A stretch of 64,000 bases of DNA, taken from Methanothrix harundinacea 6Ac. Its GTDB lineage: Archaea; Halobacteriota; Methanosarcinia; Methanotrichales; Methanotrichaceae. The stretch is taken from the NCBI RefSeq assembly GCF_000235565.1, contig NC_017527.1, positions 558,001 through 622,000 of the forward strand, read 5' to 3'. Below are positions 9,299 through 17,834 of this stretch, piece after piece. Made by a program: the position numbers and the translations under genes. The number at the start of each line of letters is the position of its first letter. Positions within the stretch are counted from its first letter, which is position 1. A model generated the notes under the pieces. That model ran no database searches, was not told the origin of the DNA, and was given only the letters and a program-made list of their open reading frames with translations.

Positions 9299-9895
9299 AT
9301 GGCTCCTAAGGGCGCAAGGCCTCAGGAGGCGGGGAGCTCCCCGAGGGGGATCCGGTCTTTCGTCGCCGTCGACCTCCCCGGACCGATCCGCGACGGTATG
9401 GCCCGGGTCCAGGCGGAGATCGCCCTCCCCGGGGTGAGGCTCGTCAACCCCGGCCTCATCCACATCACCCTCAAGTTCCTGGGGGACGTCCCACCGTCGA
9501 AGGTGGGGAGGGTGGACGAGGCCCTCCGAAGGGTGAGGCGCTCCTCCTTCACCGCCCGGGTGCGGGGCGTGGGGGCCTTCCCCGGCCGGTCCATCCGGGT
9601 CGTCTGGATCGGCGCCGAGGGCGAGTTCGAGGGGCTCTTCTCCGCCGTAGAGGAGGCCCTGGTCCCCCTCGGTTTTCCCCGGGAGGGGCGGAGGTTCACA
9701 TCCCACGCCACCATCGCCCGGGTCGCGAGGCCCGGCCCCGAGACGACCGCCCTCCTCGCCGAGAGGCTCGCCCCCTTCAGGGAGATCGACCTCGGCGAGT
9801 TCCGAGTCGAGGAGTTTTCCCTCAAGAAGAGCACCCTCACCCCCGGAGGGCCCATCTACGAGGATCTCGGATCCTTTCCTCTCTCCTCTGACTGA
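9299..9895 (+). CDS. thpR: RNA 2',3'-cyclic phosphodiesterase (LigT/ThpR family)
   Basis: 2H-family phosphoesterase of 198 residues acting on 2',3'-cyclic phosphate RNA ends. The two HxT motifs are intact: H55-I-T57 in LIHITLKFLGD and H136-A-T138 in SHATIARV. A Lys/Arg-rich unstructured N-terminus of about 17 residues precedes the usual start of the fold (IRSFVAVDLP). A GGTGAG ribosome binding site overlaps the ilvD stop codon. The neighbour is the CCA-adding enzyme, a frequent archaeal pairing, which supports a role in tRNA 3'-end or splicing metabolism. Confidence 0.92.
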   Translation: MAPKGARPQEAGSSPRGIRSFVAVDLPGPIRDGMARVQAEIALPGVRLVNPGLIHITLKFLGDVPPSKVGRVDEALRRVRRSSFTARVRGVGAFPGRSIRVVWIGAEGEFEGLFSAVEEALVPLGFPREGRRFTSHATIARVARPGPETTALLAERLAPFREIDLGEFRVEEFSLKKSTLTPGGPIYEDLGSFPLSSD

Positions 9896-9911
9896 GGAGG
9901 TCCTCGCCAGG

Positions 9912-11267
9912 GTGAGGCCCTCCCCTGAGGAGCGGGAGAGGCTGGCGGCCGTCGCGGGGAGGATCATATCCTGGATCGAGGAGCTGATGAGGGCCGCCGG
10001 GATCGGGGGCGAGGCGGTCCTGGTGGGGTCCGCGGCTCGGGGGACCTGGCTCTCAGGGGACCACGACCTCGACGTCTTCATCGGCGTCCCCGAGGGGTCC
10101 TCCCTCCTCCCGGCCCTGGAGGTGGCGAGGCTCGTCGCCCCGGAGTTCGAGGAGCGGTACGCCGAGCACGCCTACGTCCACGCCCTCTTCGAGGGGTTTG
10201 AGGTGGACATCGTGCCGTGCTATCTGGTGGAGGACGCCTCAGAGATCATATCCGCCGTCGACAGGACCCCCTTCCACAGCCGGTACGTCTCGGCGAGGAT
10301 ACGGGGGCTGGAGGACGAGGTCCTCCTCTTGAAGCAGTTCATGAAGGGGGTCGGGGTCTACGGGTCGGAGCTGAGGATCGGCGGCTTCTCCGGATACCTG
10401 GCGGAGCTTCTGGTGATCCGGTACGGTTCGTTCGTCGGCGTCCTGGAGGGGTCCTCCCTCTGGCGGCCGGGGGAGGCGATCGATCTGGAGGACCACTCCA
10501 GCCGGTCCCACGAGGATCCTCTGGTGGTGGTCGACCCCGTCGACCCCGGAAGGAACGTCGCCGCCGCCCTCACCCTCGACAGGATGTTCGCCTTCGCCGC
10601 CGCGTCCCGTCTATTTCTGAGGGAGCCCTCCTTGGAGTTCTTCTTCCCGCCAGACCTTCCGCCCCTCCCTGACGAAGAGCTCCGCGAGGCCCTCGCGGAG
10701 CGGAGGAGCACCCTCATCCTCCTGGAGTTCGCCGCCCCGGACCTGGTGGAGGACGTCGTCTTCCCGCAGCTGAGAAAGGCGGAGCAGTCGGTCCGCGCCC
10801 TCCTGGAGAGGGGCGGCTTCTCCCTCCTCAGGTCCGACGCCGACTGGCACCGGGCCGTCCCGGTTCGCGATGATGGGGTGGGGGCGACCGGTCCGTCCGA
10901 TGACGTCGGCGTCCTCCGGATCCTCCTCGAGCTGGAGGTCGCCCTCCTCCCCCGGGTCGAGAGGAGGGTCGGCCCCCCAGCCTGGGAGGCGGAGCACGCG
11001 AAGAGGTTCGTCGCAAGCCACCCCGCCCCTCTATCGGGCCCTTACATCGAGGGCGGGAGGGTGGTGGTGGAGGTGGCCCGGAAGTTCCTCAGAGCCGAGG
11101 ACATCCTCCGGTCCCAGGTGGCGGGCCTCTCCTTGGGGCGCCACCTCGGCCCCTCCCTGAGGCGTGGCTACAAGATATACGTCGGCCAGGAGATCCTGGA
11201 GGTGAGGGACCCCGAGTTTCGGATCTTCATCGCCAGGTACTTCTCGGCGCGAGAGAAGGTCGGCTGA
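9912..11267 (+). CDS. cca: CCA tRNA nucleotidyltransferase, archaeal class I
   Basis: Adds CCA to tRNA 3' ends. The 451 residues match archaeal class I enzymes: the nucleotidyltransferase signature GSAARGTWLSGDHDLDVF with D52 and D54, the third carboxylate in VDIVPCY, then AVDRTPFHSRYV, LLKQFMKGVGVYGSE and GFSGYLAELLV. The GTG at 9912 is the first standard start after a GAGGAGG site at 9894-9900. In the same frame, the codons just before it (from 9888) read LTEEVLAR, which resembles the N-terminus of homologues, so translation could begin slightly earlier at a rare codon. The tail (residues about 290-451) is the body/tail domain. Confidence 0.93.
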   Translation: MRPSPEERERLAAVAGRIISWIEELMRAAGIGGEAVLVGSAARGTWLSGDHDLDVFIGVPEGSSLLPALEVARLVAPEFEERYAEHAYVHALFEGFEVDIVPCYLVEDASEIISAVDRTPFHSRYVSARIRGLEDEVLLLKQFMKGVGVYGSELRIGGFSGYLAELLVIRYGSFVGVLEGSSLWRPGEAIDLEDHSSRSHEDPLVVVDPVDPGRNVAAALTLDRMFAFAAASRLFLREPSLEFFFPPDLPPLPDEELREALAERRSTLILLEFAAPDLVEDVVFPQLRKAEQSVRALLERGGFSLLRSDADWHRAVPVRDDGVGATGPSDDVGVLRILLELEVALLPRVERRVGPPAWEAEHAKRFVASHPAPLSGPYIEGGRVVVEVARKFLRAEDILRSQVAGLSLGRHLGPSLRRGYKIYVGQEILEVRDPEFRIFIARYFSAREKVG

Positions 11268-11280
11268 TGACCATCCGCCC

Positions 11281-12303
11281 TCATCGGAAGCAGTTCCAGT
11301 AGGGGCTCATCGCCCTCTTCACCTCTTCTATCCTCTCCGCCGCCCTCGGGTCCTCCTCGCCGTCGATCCGGCCCGGGTCCTCCCCCGAGAAGCCCCTCAG
11401 GACGGCGACGATCGACTCGGCGAGGGCGGAGAGGTTGTAGCCTCCCTCGAGGGCGGCGACGAGCCTGCCGCCGCAGCATCGGTCGGCGACCTCCTTCACC
11501 GCCGCCGCCATGTATCCGAAGGCTCCGCAGGTGAGGTTCATGCCGCTGAGGGGGTCTGCCTGGTGGGGGTCCTGCCCCGCCGAGACGAGGACGATGTCGG
11601 GGTCGAACTCCAGCGCCAACGGCTTTAAGATCTCCTCGAAGGCGGCGAAGTAGCCCGAGTCCCCCGTTCCCCAGGGGAGGGGGACGTTCACGGTGAACCC
11701 CTCGGCGCCGTCCATCCCCAGCTCTTTTACCCGGCCTGTGCCGGGATAGTGGGGGAACTGGTGGGTGGAGAAGTACATCACCGACCTGTCGTCGTAGAAG
11801 ATGGCGCTCGTCCCGTTCCCGTGGTGGACGTCCCAGTCTACGATCAGGACCCTCTCCATCCCCATCCTCTGGGCGAACCTAGCCCCTATCGCGACGTTGT
11901 TGAATATGCAGAACCCCATCCCCCGGTTGGGGAGGGCGTGATGCCCCGGCGGCCTCACCAGGGCGAAGGCGTTCTCCAGGCCGTCGTTCACCCGTTCTAT
12001 GCCGGTGATCACCCCTCCCGCCGCCATGAGGGCCGCCTCATAAGATCGGCGCGAGACGACAGTGTCCAGGTCCAGGTATCCTCCTCCTCTCTCGGAGATG
12101 GTCCTGACCTGATCTATGTATCCGGGGGAGTGGACCGCTCTCACCTCCTCCAGGGTGGCGGGCCTCGGGGTGACGAGCTCCAGCTCCAGCCCCGAGGATC
12201 TTATCATCTCGAGGGCGGAGATGAGCCGCTCCTTCCTCTCGGGATGGCCGTCGGTCTCGTGCTCCAGGTAGATGGGGTGGTATATAAGGCCAGTTCGCGC
12301 CAT
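11281..12303 (-). CDS. Histone deacetylase-family protein (AcuC/HDAC-like)
   Basis: Zinc-dependent amidohydrolase of 340 residues. It carries the HDAC signatures: TGLIYHPIYLEHETDGHPE at the N-terminus, LVRPPGHHALPNRGMGFC with the catalytic His pair, DWDVHHGNGT with metal-binding Asp and His, FPHYPGTG, and LVSAGQDPHQADPLSGM with the second metal Asp. Substrates in archaea could be acetylated proteins, polyamines or other acetamides. The ATG at 12303 has a GGTGG site upstream; the frame runs further but adds no family sequence. It converges with cca with only 13 bases between stop codons. Confidence 0.88.
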   Translation of the reverse strand: MARTGLIYHPIYLEHETDGHPERKERLISALEMIRSSGLELELVTPRPATLEEVRAVHSPGYIDQVRTISERGGGYLDLDTVVSRRSYEAALMAAGGVITGIERVNDGLENAFALVRPPGHHALPNRGMGFCIFNNVAIGARFAQRMGMERVLIVDWDVHHGNGTSAIFYDDRSVMYFSTHQFPHYPGTGRVKELGMDGAEGFTVNVPLPWGTGDSGYFAAFEEILKPLALEFDPDIVLVSAGQDPHQADPLSGMNLTCGAFGYMAAAVKEVADRCCGGRLVAALEGGYNLSALAESIVAVLRGFSGEDPGRIDGEEDPRAAERIEEVKRAMSPYWNCFR

Positions 12304-12966
12304 AGAGCCACCTTTGTCGTCTCGGACGTAAAAACAATTCTCCCCGATCTTAAGGGGGCGTGGGGTTTCTGAAACTGAAATAATGGGCATATTTCCATTA
12401 TTGTTCGATTATTACGGGATATTATCACGAATAAAACTATAATGGTGTATTATGGGCTTAAAAAGTACAAAATATAACTTTTTTACGTAAAATAAGCTTC
12501 ATAATAATGGTATAATGAAAGATCAAGCCTTAAAATAGTTTTTTATGTTGTTTTTTCCATCTAGCCCGTTCATACGGCCAATAATCCCTCGGAACTGCGG
12601 CATAAGTGTATTTTATATTTTTCTCTGGCATTAATCTTGGAGAGTCATCGGGTTCCCTCCCGGCCCATCTCTATATAAACCGCCGACCTACGAATCATAA
12701 TTTCAGGTGCAGGGAGATGGGGTCTCGCTGGAGAGACCACAAAAGATATATGGTGATATCCTCTATCATATCCCCATAGTCCCAAAGGGATCGGGAGGGT
12801 GATGCAGCTATACAGTGTCATATTGATGCCAAACAGCAACTGATGGCGCTCTTTGGCCGCGCCACAGAGGCGGGGAGATCAGTGTGGGCAATAGTTTTAA
12901 GAATCATCATACTGTATGCTGTATGAACCTTGCCCCATAGGGGATATGTAGGAGGTTATCGAAATA
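12304..12966. promoter_or_regulatory. AT-rich intergenic region with S-layer promoter and leader
   Basis: This 663-base gap is markedly AT-rich between about 12,370 and 12,640, in contrast to the GC-rich genome. It holds no convincing gene. Candidate TATA boxes for the S-layer gene include CTATATAAAC at 12671-12680, which would give a leader of about 270 nt, and an AT-rich box near 12745. Small hairpins lie at 12721-12738 (6-bp stem) and 12932-12942 (CCCC/GGGG), the latter just before the GGAGGT ribosome binding site at 12951-12956. Confidence 0.5.
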
Positions 12967-15081
12967 ATGACGAAAGTGACCGCGATTACGCTTACCGCTC
13001 TTGTATTGCTGCTAGCGTCAGCTATGGCAGTAAGCGCAGTCGATAAGGTGGAGATCCGCGGTCCTGTGGCCACCGTCGAGGACGGGAAAGTTGTAACTTG
13101 GGGCCCGCAGGAGTTCGCCGGTTTCTACTATGACATCGACGACAACATCGGAACCGAGAGCATCACCCTGACCGTCACCGGTGACGCCCTCGAGAAGGAC
13201 ACCGGCGTGATCTACGAGACCGCAGCCCAGAATAAGGAGTTCGACTTCGATGACTGGGGCGAGTACAAGACGATCGGCTTCTTGGCCGACGAGTACTTCG
13301 CTGCCTATAACGAAGGAACCCACCTGGCGACCGAGTCCACCGACGCCAACCTGATGAAGGACGAGCAGCTCTCCAAGGTCCTGATGGACGACGACGAGGA
13401 CCGGACCTTCACCTCTGGCACGCCCCTGAAGCTCGCTGAGGACTACGAGCTCGCCATCCAGGCGATCGACCTCGACGGGAACAAGGTCTACGTCCAGCTG
13501 ATGAAGAGCGGCGCAGTCGTCGACTCCGCAGTGGTTGAGCCCTCCAAGACGGGCGCTACCCTCAAGGACATGACCTACGTCTACAAGAAGGACCTAGGCG
13601 ACACCAAGAAGATCGTCGTCATCGCTGTCCACTTCAAGAACGCCTTCCGCGGAGCTGAGGTCGACCTGGCCACCATCGACGGCATCTGGCAGATCTCTGA
13701 CGCCATCACCGACGTCTCTCAGGACACCGAGTACGACAAGATGACGATCCAGTCCGTCAACGCTGCCGCGATGACGATCACGATGAACAACGACGACGAG
13801 AAGATCACCCTCACCAAGAAGAAGGACATCCTTCTGATGGAGAACCTCAGGATCAAGACCGCCGACCAGGATGAGATCACCCCAGAGGAGCCCCTCAGGT
13901 TCTACCTCTACAAGGAGATCACCGAGCCCGGCACCTACGAGATCAGAGGGAACGTCCAGGACCTCGGCATGGGGACCGTCGAGTGGGACGCCACCACCTT
14001 TGCTGGCTTCTACTATGACATCGACGACAACCTCGGCAGAGAGAAGTTGACGATGACCATCACCGGCGACGCCCTCGAGAAGGACACCGGCGTGATCTAC
14101 GAGACCTCTGCCGAGCTGAACGACTTCGAGCTCGAGGACTGGGGCCAGTACCGCACCATCGGCTTCCTGGCTGACGAGTACTTCGCCGCCTACGCCGAGG
14201 GAAGCTTCCTCGCGACTGAGTCCACCGACGCCAACCTGATGAAGGACGAGCAGCTCTCCAAGGTCCTGATGGACGACGACGAGGACATGACCTTCTACTC
14301 TGGCACGCCCCTTAAGCTCGCTGAGGACTACGAGCTCGCCATCCAGGCGATCGACCTCGACGGGAACAAGGTCTACGTCCAGCTGATGAAGAATGGCGCA
14401 GTCGTCGACTCCGCTGTGGTGGAGCCCTCCAAGGACGGAGCTGTAACCAAGGACAAGACCTACATCTACAAGAAGGACCTGGGCGACACCAAGAAGATCG
14501 TCGTCATCGCTGTCCACTTCAAGAACGCCTTCCGCGGCGCTAACCAGGACCTCGCCACCGTCAACGGCATCTGGCAGATCTCGGACACCGTCACCGACGT
14601 CTCTCAGGACACTGAGTACGACAAGATGACGATCCAGACCGTCAACGGCGCCACGATGACGATCACGATGAACAACGACGACGAGAAGATCACCCTCTCC
14701 AAGGACAAGGACATCCTCCTGATGGAGAAGATCAGGATCAAGACCGCGGACCAGGATGAGATCACCCCAGAGGAGCCCCTCAGGTTCTACATCTACAAGG
14801 AGATGACCATCGAGGGCGAAGAGGCTGAGGAGGCCGCACCGGCCCCCGTCGAGGCCCCTGCCCCCGCAGTCGAGGAGCCTGTAGCTGAGGAGCCCGTCGC
14901 TGAGGAGCCCGCCGCTGAGGCGCCTGCAGTCGAGGAGCCCGTCGCTGAGGAGCCCGCCGCTGAAGAGCACGCCGAGGAGCCCGCTGCAGAGCCCGCTGGC
15001 GGAATCCCCGGATTCGAGGCGGTCTTCGCCCTGACTGGCCTGTTGGCAGTCTCCTACCTCGTCCTGAGGAAGAGAGAGTAA
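12967..15081 (+). CDS. S-layer protein, duplicated S-layer domain, PGF-CTERM anchor
   Basis: Major cell-surface lattice protein candidate, 704 residues. A signal peptide ends near ASAMAVSA (residue 24). Two tandem copies of the methanogen S-layer family domain (DUF1608 type) follow, about residues 25-315 and 318-612, with near-identical blocks such as AGFYYDIDDN, STDANLMKDEQLSKVLMDDD and VVIAVHFKNAF. A Pro/Ala/Glu/Val-rich stalk (about 613-677) leads to a PGF-CTERM tail (GIPGFEAVFALTG, a hydrophobic helix, then RKRE), the target of archaeosortase. The acidic composition and strong GGAGGT site fit an abundant exported protein. A 9-bp stem terminator follows the stop. Confidence 0.92.
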   Translation: MTKVTAITLTALVLLLASAMAVSAVDKVEIRGPVATVEDGKVVTWGPQEFAGFYYDIDDNIGTESITLTVTGDALEKDTGVIYETAAQNKEFDFDDWGEYKTIGFLADEYFAAYNEGTHLATESTDANLMKDEQLSKVLMDDDEDRTFTSGTPLKLAEDYELAIQAIDLDGNKVYVQLMKSGAVVDSAVVEPSKTGATLKDMTYVYKKDLGDTKKIVVIAVHFKNAFRGAEVDLATIDGIWQISDAITDVSQDTEYDKMTIQSVNAAAMTITMNNDDEKITLTKKKDILLMENLRIKTADQDEITPEEPLRFYLYKEITEPGTYEIRGNVQDLGMGTVEWDATTFAGFYYDIDDNLGREKLTMTITGDALEKDTGVIYETSAELNDFELEDWGQYRTIGFLADEYFAAYAEGSFLATESTDANLMKDEQLSKVLMDDDEDMTFYSGTPLKLAEDYELAIQAIDLDGNKVYVQLMKNGAVVDSAVVEPSKDGAVTKDKTYIYKKDLGDTKKIVVIAVHFKNAFRGANQDLATVNGIWQISDTVTDVSQDTEYDKMTIQTVNGATMTITMNNDDEKITLSKDKDILLMEKIRIKTADQDEITPEEPLRFYIYKEMTIEGEEAEEAAPAPVEAPAPAVEEPVAEEPVAEEPAAEAPAVEEPVAEEPAAEEHAEEPAAEPAGGIPGFEAVFALTGLLAVSYLVLRKRE
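13030..14799 (+). repeat. Tandem 885-bp domain repeat inside the S-layer gene
   Basis: Two units of 885 bases are in register at an offset of exactly 885 (for example the TGACATCGACGACAAC block near 13121 and 14006, and the block starting near 13333 and 14218). Several stretches are almost identical in DNA, suggesting recent duplication or ongoing gene conversion. Confidence 0.85.
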
Positions 15082-15090
15082 TAAAGTATC

Positions 15091-15125
15091 TGGAAGAGCA
15101 TAAAGCTCTTCCATCTTTCCTTTTT
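15091..15125 (+). terminator. Hairpin terminator of the S-layer gene
   Basis: A perfect 9-bp stem (TGGAAGAGC at 15091-15099, GCTCTTCCA at 15105-15113) with a 5-base loop lies 10 bases after the S-layer stop and is followed by a T-rich run. Confidence 0.75.
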
Positions 15126-15310
15126 ATATAATCGTTTTTATCCGCTCTCCGCTATTTTGCTACTCCCATTTCGTAGGGTGGAAGCTTTCTCGACCTTGCA
15201 TCGGGGGCATAGGCGGTCGGTGGTCCGACTCGCGGAGAAGAATAATTATATGGGATTACATCTCATATAATTTGGGGCGATCTTTATCCCGAATATGGAT
15301 GGTGCTCTTC

Positions 15311-16312
15311 ATGACTGAAGCCCTATTCTACGATAAGCTGGATGGCGGAGCCGTCCGGTGCGGCCTATGCAACCACTTCTGCAGGATTAAGCCGGAGAAG
15401 AGGGGGATCTGCGGCGTCAGGGAGAACTATGGCGGCGTCCTCAAGACCCTCGTCTACGGCCGGCTGATCGCCATGCACGTCGACCCTATAGAGAAGAAGC
15501 CCCTCTACCACTTCATGCCGGGCCATCTCAGCTACTCCATCGCCACCGTCGGCTGCAACTTCCGGTGCCTCCACTGCCAGAACGCCGACATATCCCAGAT
15601 CCCCGCCGAGGGGGGGGCCATCCGAGGGGAGCGGGTCGAGCCGGAACGGGTGGTGGCGGAGGCCCTCAGCGCCGGTTGCAGGTCGGTGGCCTATACCTAT
15701 ACTGAGCCGACGATCTTCTTTGAGTACGCCCTGGACGTATCGAGGCTGGCGGCAGATAGGGGGCTCAAAAACGTCTTCGTCAGCAACGGCTACATGAGCG
15801 AGGAGGCGACGAGGACGATCGAGCCGTACCTCGACGCGATAAACGTCGACCTGAAGGGAAATGACGGCTTCTACAGGAAGGTCTGCGGCGCGAGGCTCGA
15901 CCCCGTTAAGAGGACGATAGAGCTGATGTGGGGGCTCGGGATCTGGGTGGAGGTGACGACCCTGGTGATCCCCGGATACAACGACTCCGACGAGGACCTC
16001 CGGGAGATCGCGGAGTTCCTATCGTCGGTGAGCCCTGAGATCCCGTGGCACGTCACGGCCTTCTATCCCACCTACAGACTCAAGGATGCCCCGCCCACGC
16101 CAGCGAAGACGATCCGGAGGGCGGAGGAGATCGGAAGGGGAGCAGGGCTAAATTTCGTCTACGCCGGAAACATACCCGGCGAGGGCGAGAATACGACCTG
16201 TCCGGCTTGCGGCGAGACCCTGGTGGAGCGGTTCGGCTTTCGGGTGGCGAGAAACGGGATCGTCGACGGCAGATGCCCATCATGCGGCGAGGGGATCCCG
16301 GGGGTATGGTGA
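15311..16312 (+). CDS. AmmeMemoRadiSam system radical SAM enzyme
   Basis: Radical SAM protein of 333 residues in the family that accompanies AMMECR1 and Memo proteins (PflA-related). The N-terminus has a Cys-rich segment (C17, C20, C24, C34), followed by the radical SAM cluster motif C82-NFR-C86-LH-C89. Downstream motifs include YTYTEPTIFFEYALD and the NVDLKG segment typical of activating-enzyme-like members. A C-terminal zinc-ribbon-like CPACGE...CPSCGEG pair closes the protein. The ATG at 15311 is chosen because family members begin shortly before the first Cys motif; an upstream in-frame start at 15272 adds 13 atypical residues. AMMECR1 and Memo partners are not in this window. Confidence 0.88.
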   Translation: MTEALFYDKLDGGAVRCGLCNHFCRIKPEKRGICGVRENYGGVLKTLVYGRLIAMHVDPIEKKPLYHFMPGHLSYSIATVGCNFRCLHCQNADISQIPAEGGAIRGERVEPERVVAEALSAGCRSVAYTYTEPTIFFEYALDVSRLAADRGLKNVFVSNGYMSEEATRTIEPYLDAINVDLKGNDGFYRKVCGARLDPVKRTIELMWGLGIWVEVTTLVIPGYNDSDEDLREIAEFLSSVSPEIPWHVTAFYPTYRLKDAPPTPAKTIRRAEEIGRGAGLNFVYAGNIPGEGENTTCPACGETLVERFGFRVARNGIVDGRCPSCGEGIPGVW

Positions 16313-16405
16313 TATCCCGTTCTAGGTCGGCCTGGGGGATAAGAATAGATACTTCCCAGAGCGATATTTGGGTGCCATGATCAGGAAAGTCAGGATGACA
16401 AAGAC

Positions 16406-17671
16406 ATGAGTATTCAGTCGAGGGAGAACCTTCTTCAGGCCGCCATCAGAGGCATAGAGCCTCCGGCCGTCAGGATGGTGGCCGGGGCTGAAGGGTTAAG
16501 CCCAGCCGTTCTTCTGAAGCTGGTGGCCGCTGGACGCGCCGTCATAATGCAGAGAGACGGCAAACCGCCCCTGGGGATAGGGGAGGGGCTGAGGACCAAG
16601 GTCAACGCCAACGTCGGGACCTCCGCCGATCTCATCGATCCCGATGGGGAGGTAGAGAAGGCGATGGCAGCAGAGAAGTACGGCGCCGACACCGTCACCG
16701 ACCTCTCCATGGGTGGTCCCATCGACGAGATATTCAGGAGGATAAAAGAGGCGACTAGCGTTCCCCTGACGACGGTGCCCATCTATCAGGCCGTCGCCGA
16801 GAAGGGCTCCTTCAGCTCCATAACCGGGGGCGAGATCCTCCGGACCATCAGAAAGCAGATCGGAGCGGGGGCGTCGTCCGTCGTCGTCCATGCGGCCATC
16901 ACCCTCGAGATGCTGGTGGATCTGAAGAGGTCGAAGAGGATCATGGGGGTCGTCTCCAAGGGCGGCTCCTTCACGTCGGCATGGATGCTCCAGAAGGGCG
17001 AGGAGAACCCCTTCCTCTCCCATTTCGACGAGATATGCGGGGTCCTCGCCGAAAGGGACGCGGTCCTATCTCTGGGAAACACCATGAGGAGCGGGTGCAT
17101 CTCCGACCCCATGGACGCGGTACAGGTGGCGGAGATGGAGATGAACGCGGATCTGGCGAAGAGGGCGAACGATCTGGGGGTCCAGGTCATTGTAGAGGGG
17201 ATGGGAGGCCACGTCAGGCCTGACAGGATACCCGAGTACGTCGCCCTCTACAAGAGAAGAACGAGCTTCAGGCCTCTATTCGTCGCCGGCCCCCTGCCCA
17301 TCGATATAGGTGTCGGGTACGACCACATCTCCGGATCCGTCGGGGGCGCCATGGCGGCCGGTGCCGGGGCCGACTACCTCTGCTACATAACCCCCTCCGA
17401 GCACCTCGCCCTCCCCGACGTCGGCCAGGTGAGAGAAGGGGTGGTGGCCTTCAAGATCGCGGCCCACATCGGCGACACCATGAAGTACGGACCAAGGCTC
17501 GAGGACGAGATGCTGGCCAGGTACAGGAGGGTCCGGGACTGGGAGAATCAGTTCAAGCTCGCCATCGATGCTGATCGGGCGATGGAGATCCGTTCTCGAG
17601 GCGGAACGGACGGCTGCACCATGTGCGGGAAGTACTGCGCCATCGCCATCATGGAAGACCATCTCCGGTGA
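16406..17671 (+). CDS. thiC: ThiC-family phosphomethylpyrimidine synthase (or BzaF-like paralogue)
   Basis: Radical SAM enzyme rearranging aminoimidazole ribotide, normally to HMP-P for thiamine. The 421 residues lack the bacterial N-terminal domain, as in archaeal members. Visible family blocks are GIGEGLRTKVNANVGTS, ADTVTDLSMGG, TVPIYQA, the LSLGNTMRSGCISD block, and VEGMGGHVRPDRIPEYV. The C-terminal cluster motif is C-TM-C-GKY-C, spacing CX2CX3C rather than the CX2CX4C of bacterial ThiC. Methanogens make 5-hydroxybenzimidazolyl cobamide, and the anaerobic HBI synthase BzaF is a ThiC relative of similar length, so the product could be HMP-P or 5-hydroxybenzimidazole. It lies 93 bases after the radical SAM gene and may be co-transcribed. 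Confidence 0.85.
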   Translation: MSIQSRENLLQAAIRGIEPPAVRMVAGAEGLSPAVLLKLVAAGRAVIMQRDGKPPLGIGEGLRTKVNANVGTSADLIDPDGEVEKAMAAEKYGADTVTDLSMGGPIDEIFRRIKEATSVPLTTVPIYQAVAEKGSFSSITGGEILRTIRKQIGAGASSVVVHAAITLEMLVDLKRSKRIMGVVSKGGSFTSAWMLQKGEENPFLSHFDEICGVLAERDAVLSLGNTMRSGCISDPMDAVQVAEMEMNADLAKRANDLGVQVIVEGMGGHVRPDRIPEYVALYKRRTSFRPLFVAGPLPIDIGVGYDHISGSVGGAMAAGAGADYLCYITPSEHLALPDVGQVREGVVAFKIAAHIGDTMKYGPRLEDEMLARYRRVRDWENQFKLAIDADRAMEIRSRGGTDGCTMCGKYCAIAIMEDHLR

Positions 17672-17834
17672 TCTTAGGCGATGGATCCGGCTTCCTTTAT
17701 ATAAGATCTAATGGGTCGATTGAAGTGGATAAACTGGGGCGAATGGGAGGTGGGAAACCCCGGACGTCTCGATCCCCCCCCCTCTGCCCCTTCTCCGCAT
17801 CCTATCCTGTAAGACCCTTCCTGCTCCTGCGGGC

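Noticed and set aside
12645-12839. A 64-codon minus-strand ORF in the S-layer upstream region
   Set aside because: It has no ribosome binding site, no recognisable domain and overlaps promoter-like elements; chance ORF in a non-coding gap is more likely.
13594-15114. A 506-codon ORF antisense to the S-layer gene
   Set aside because: It mirrors the repetitive GAC/GTC codons of the S-layer gene; composition (Leu/Val/Asp/Gly runs) is a shadow effect.
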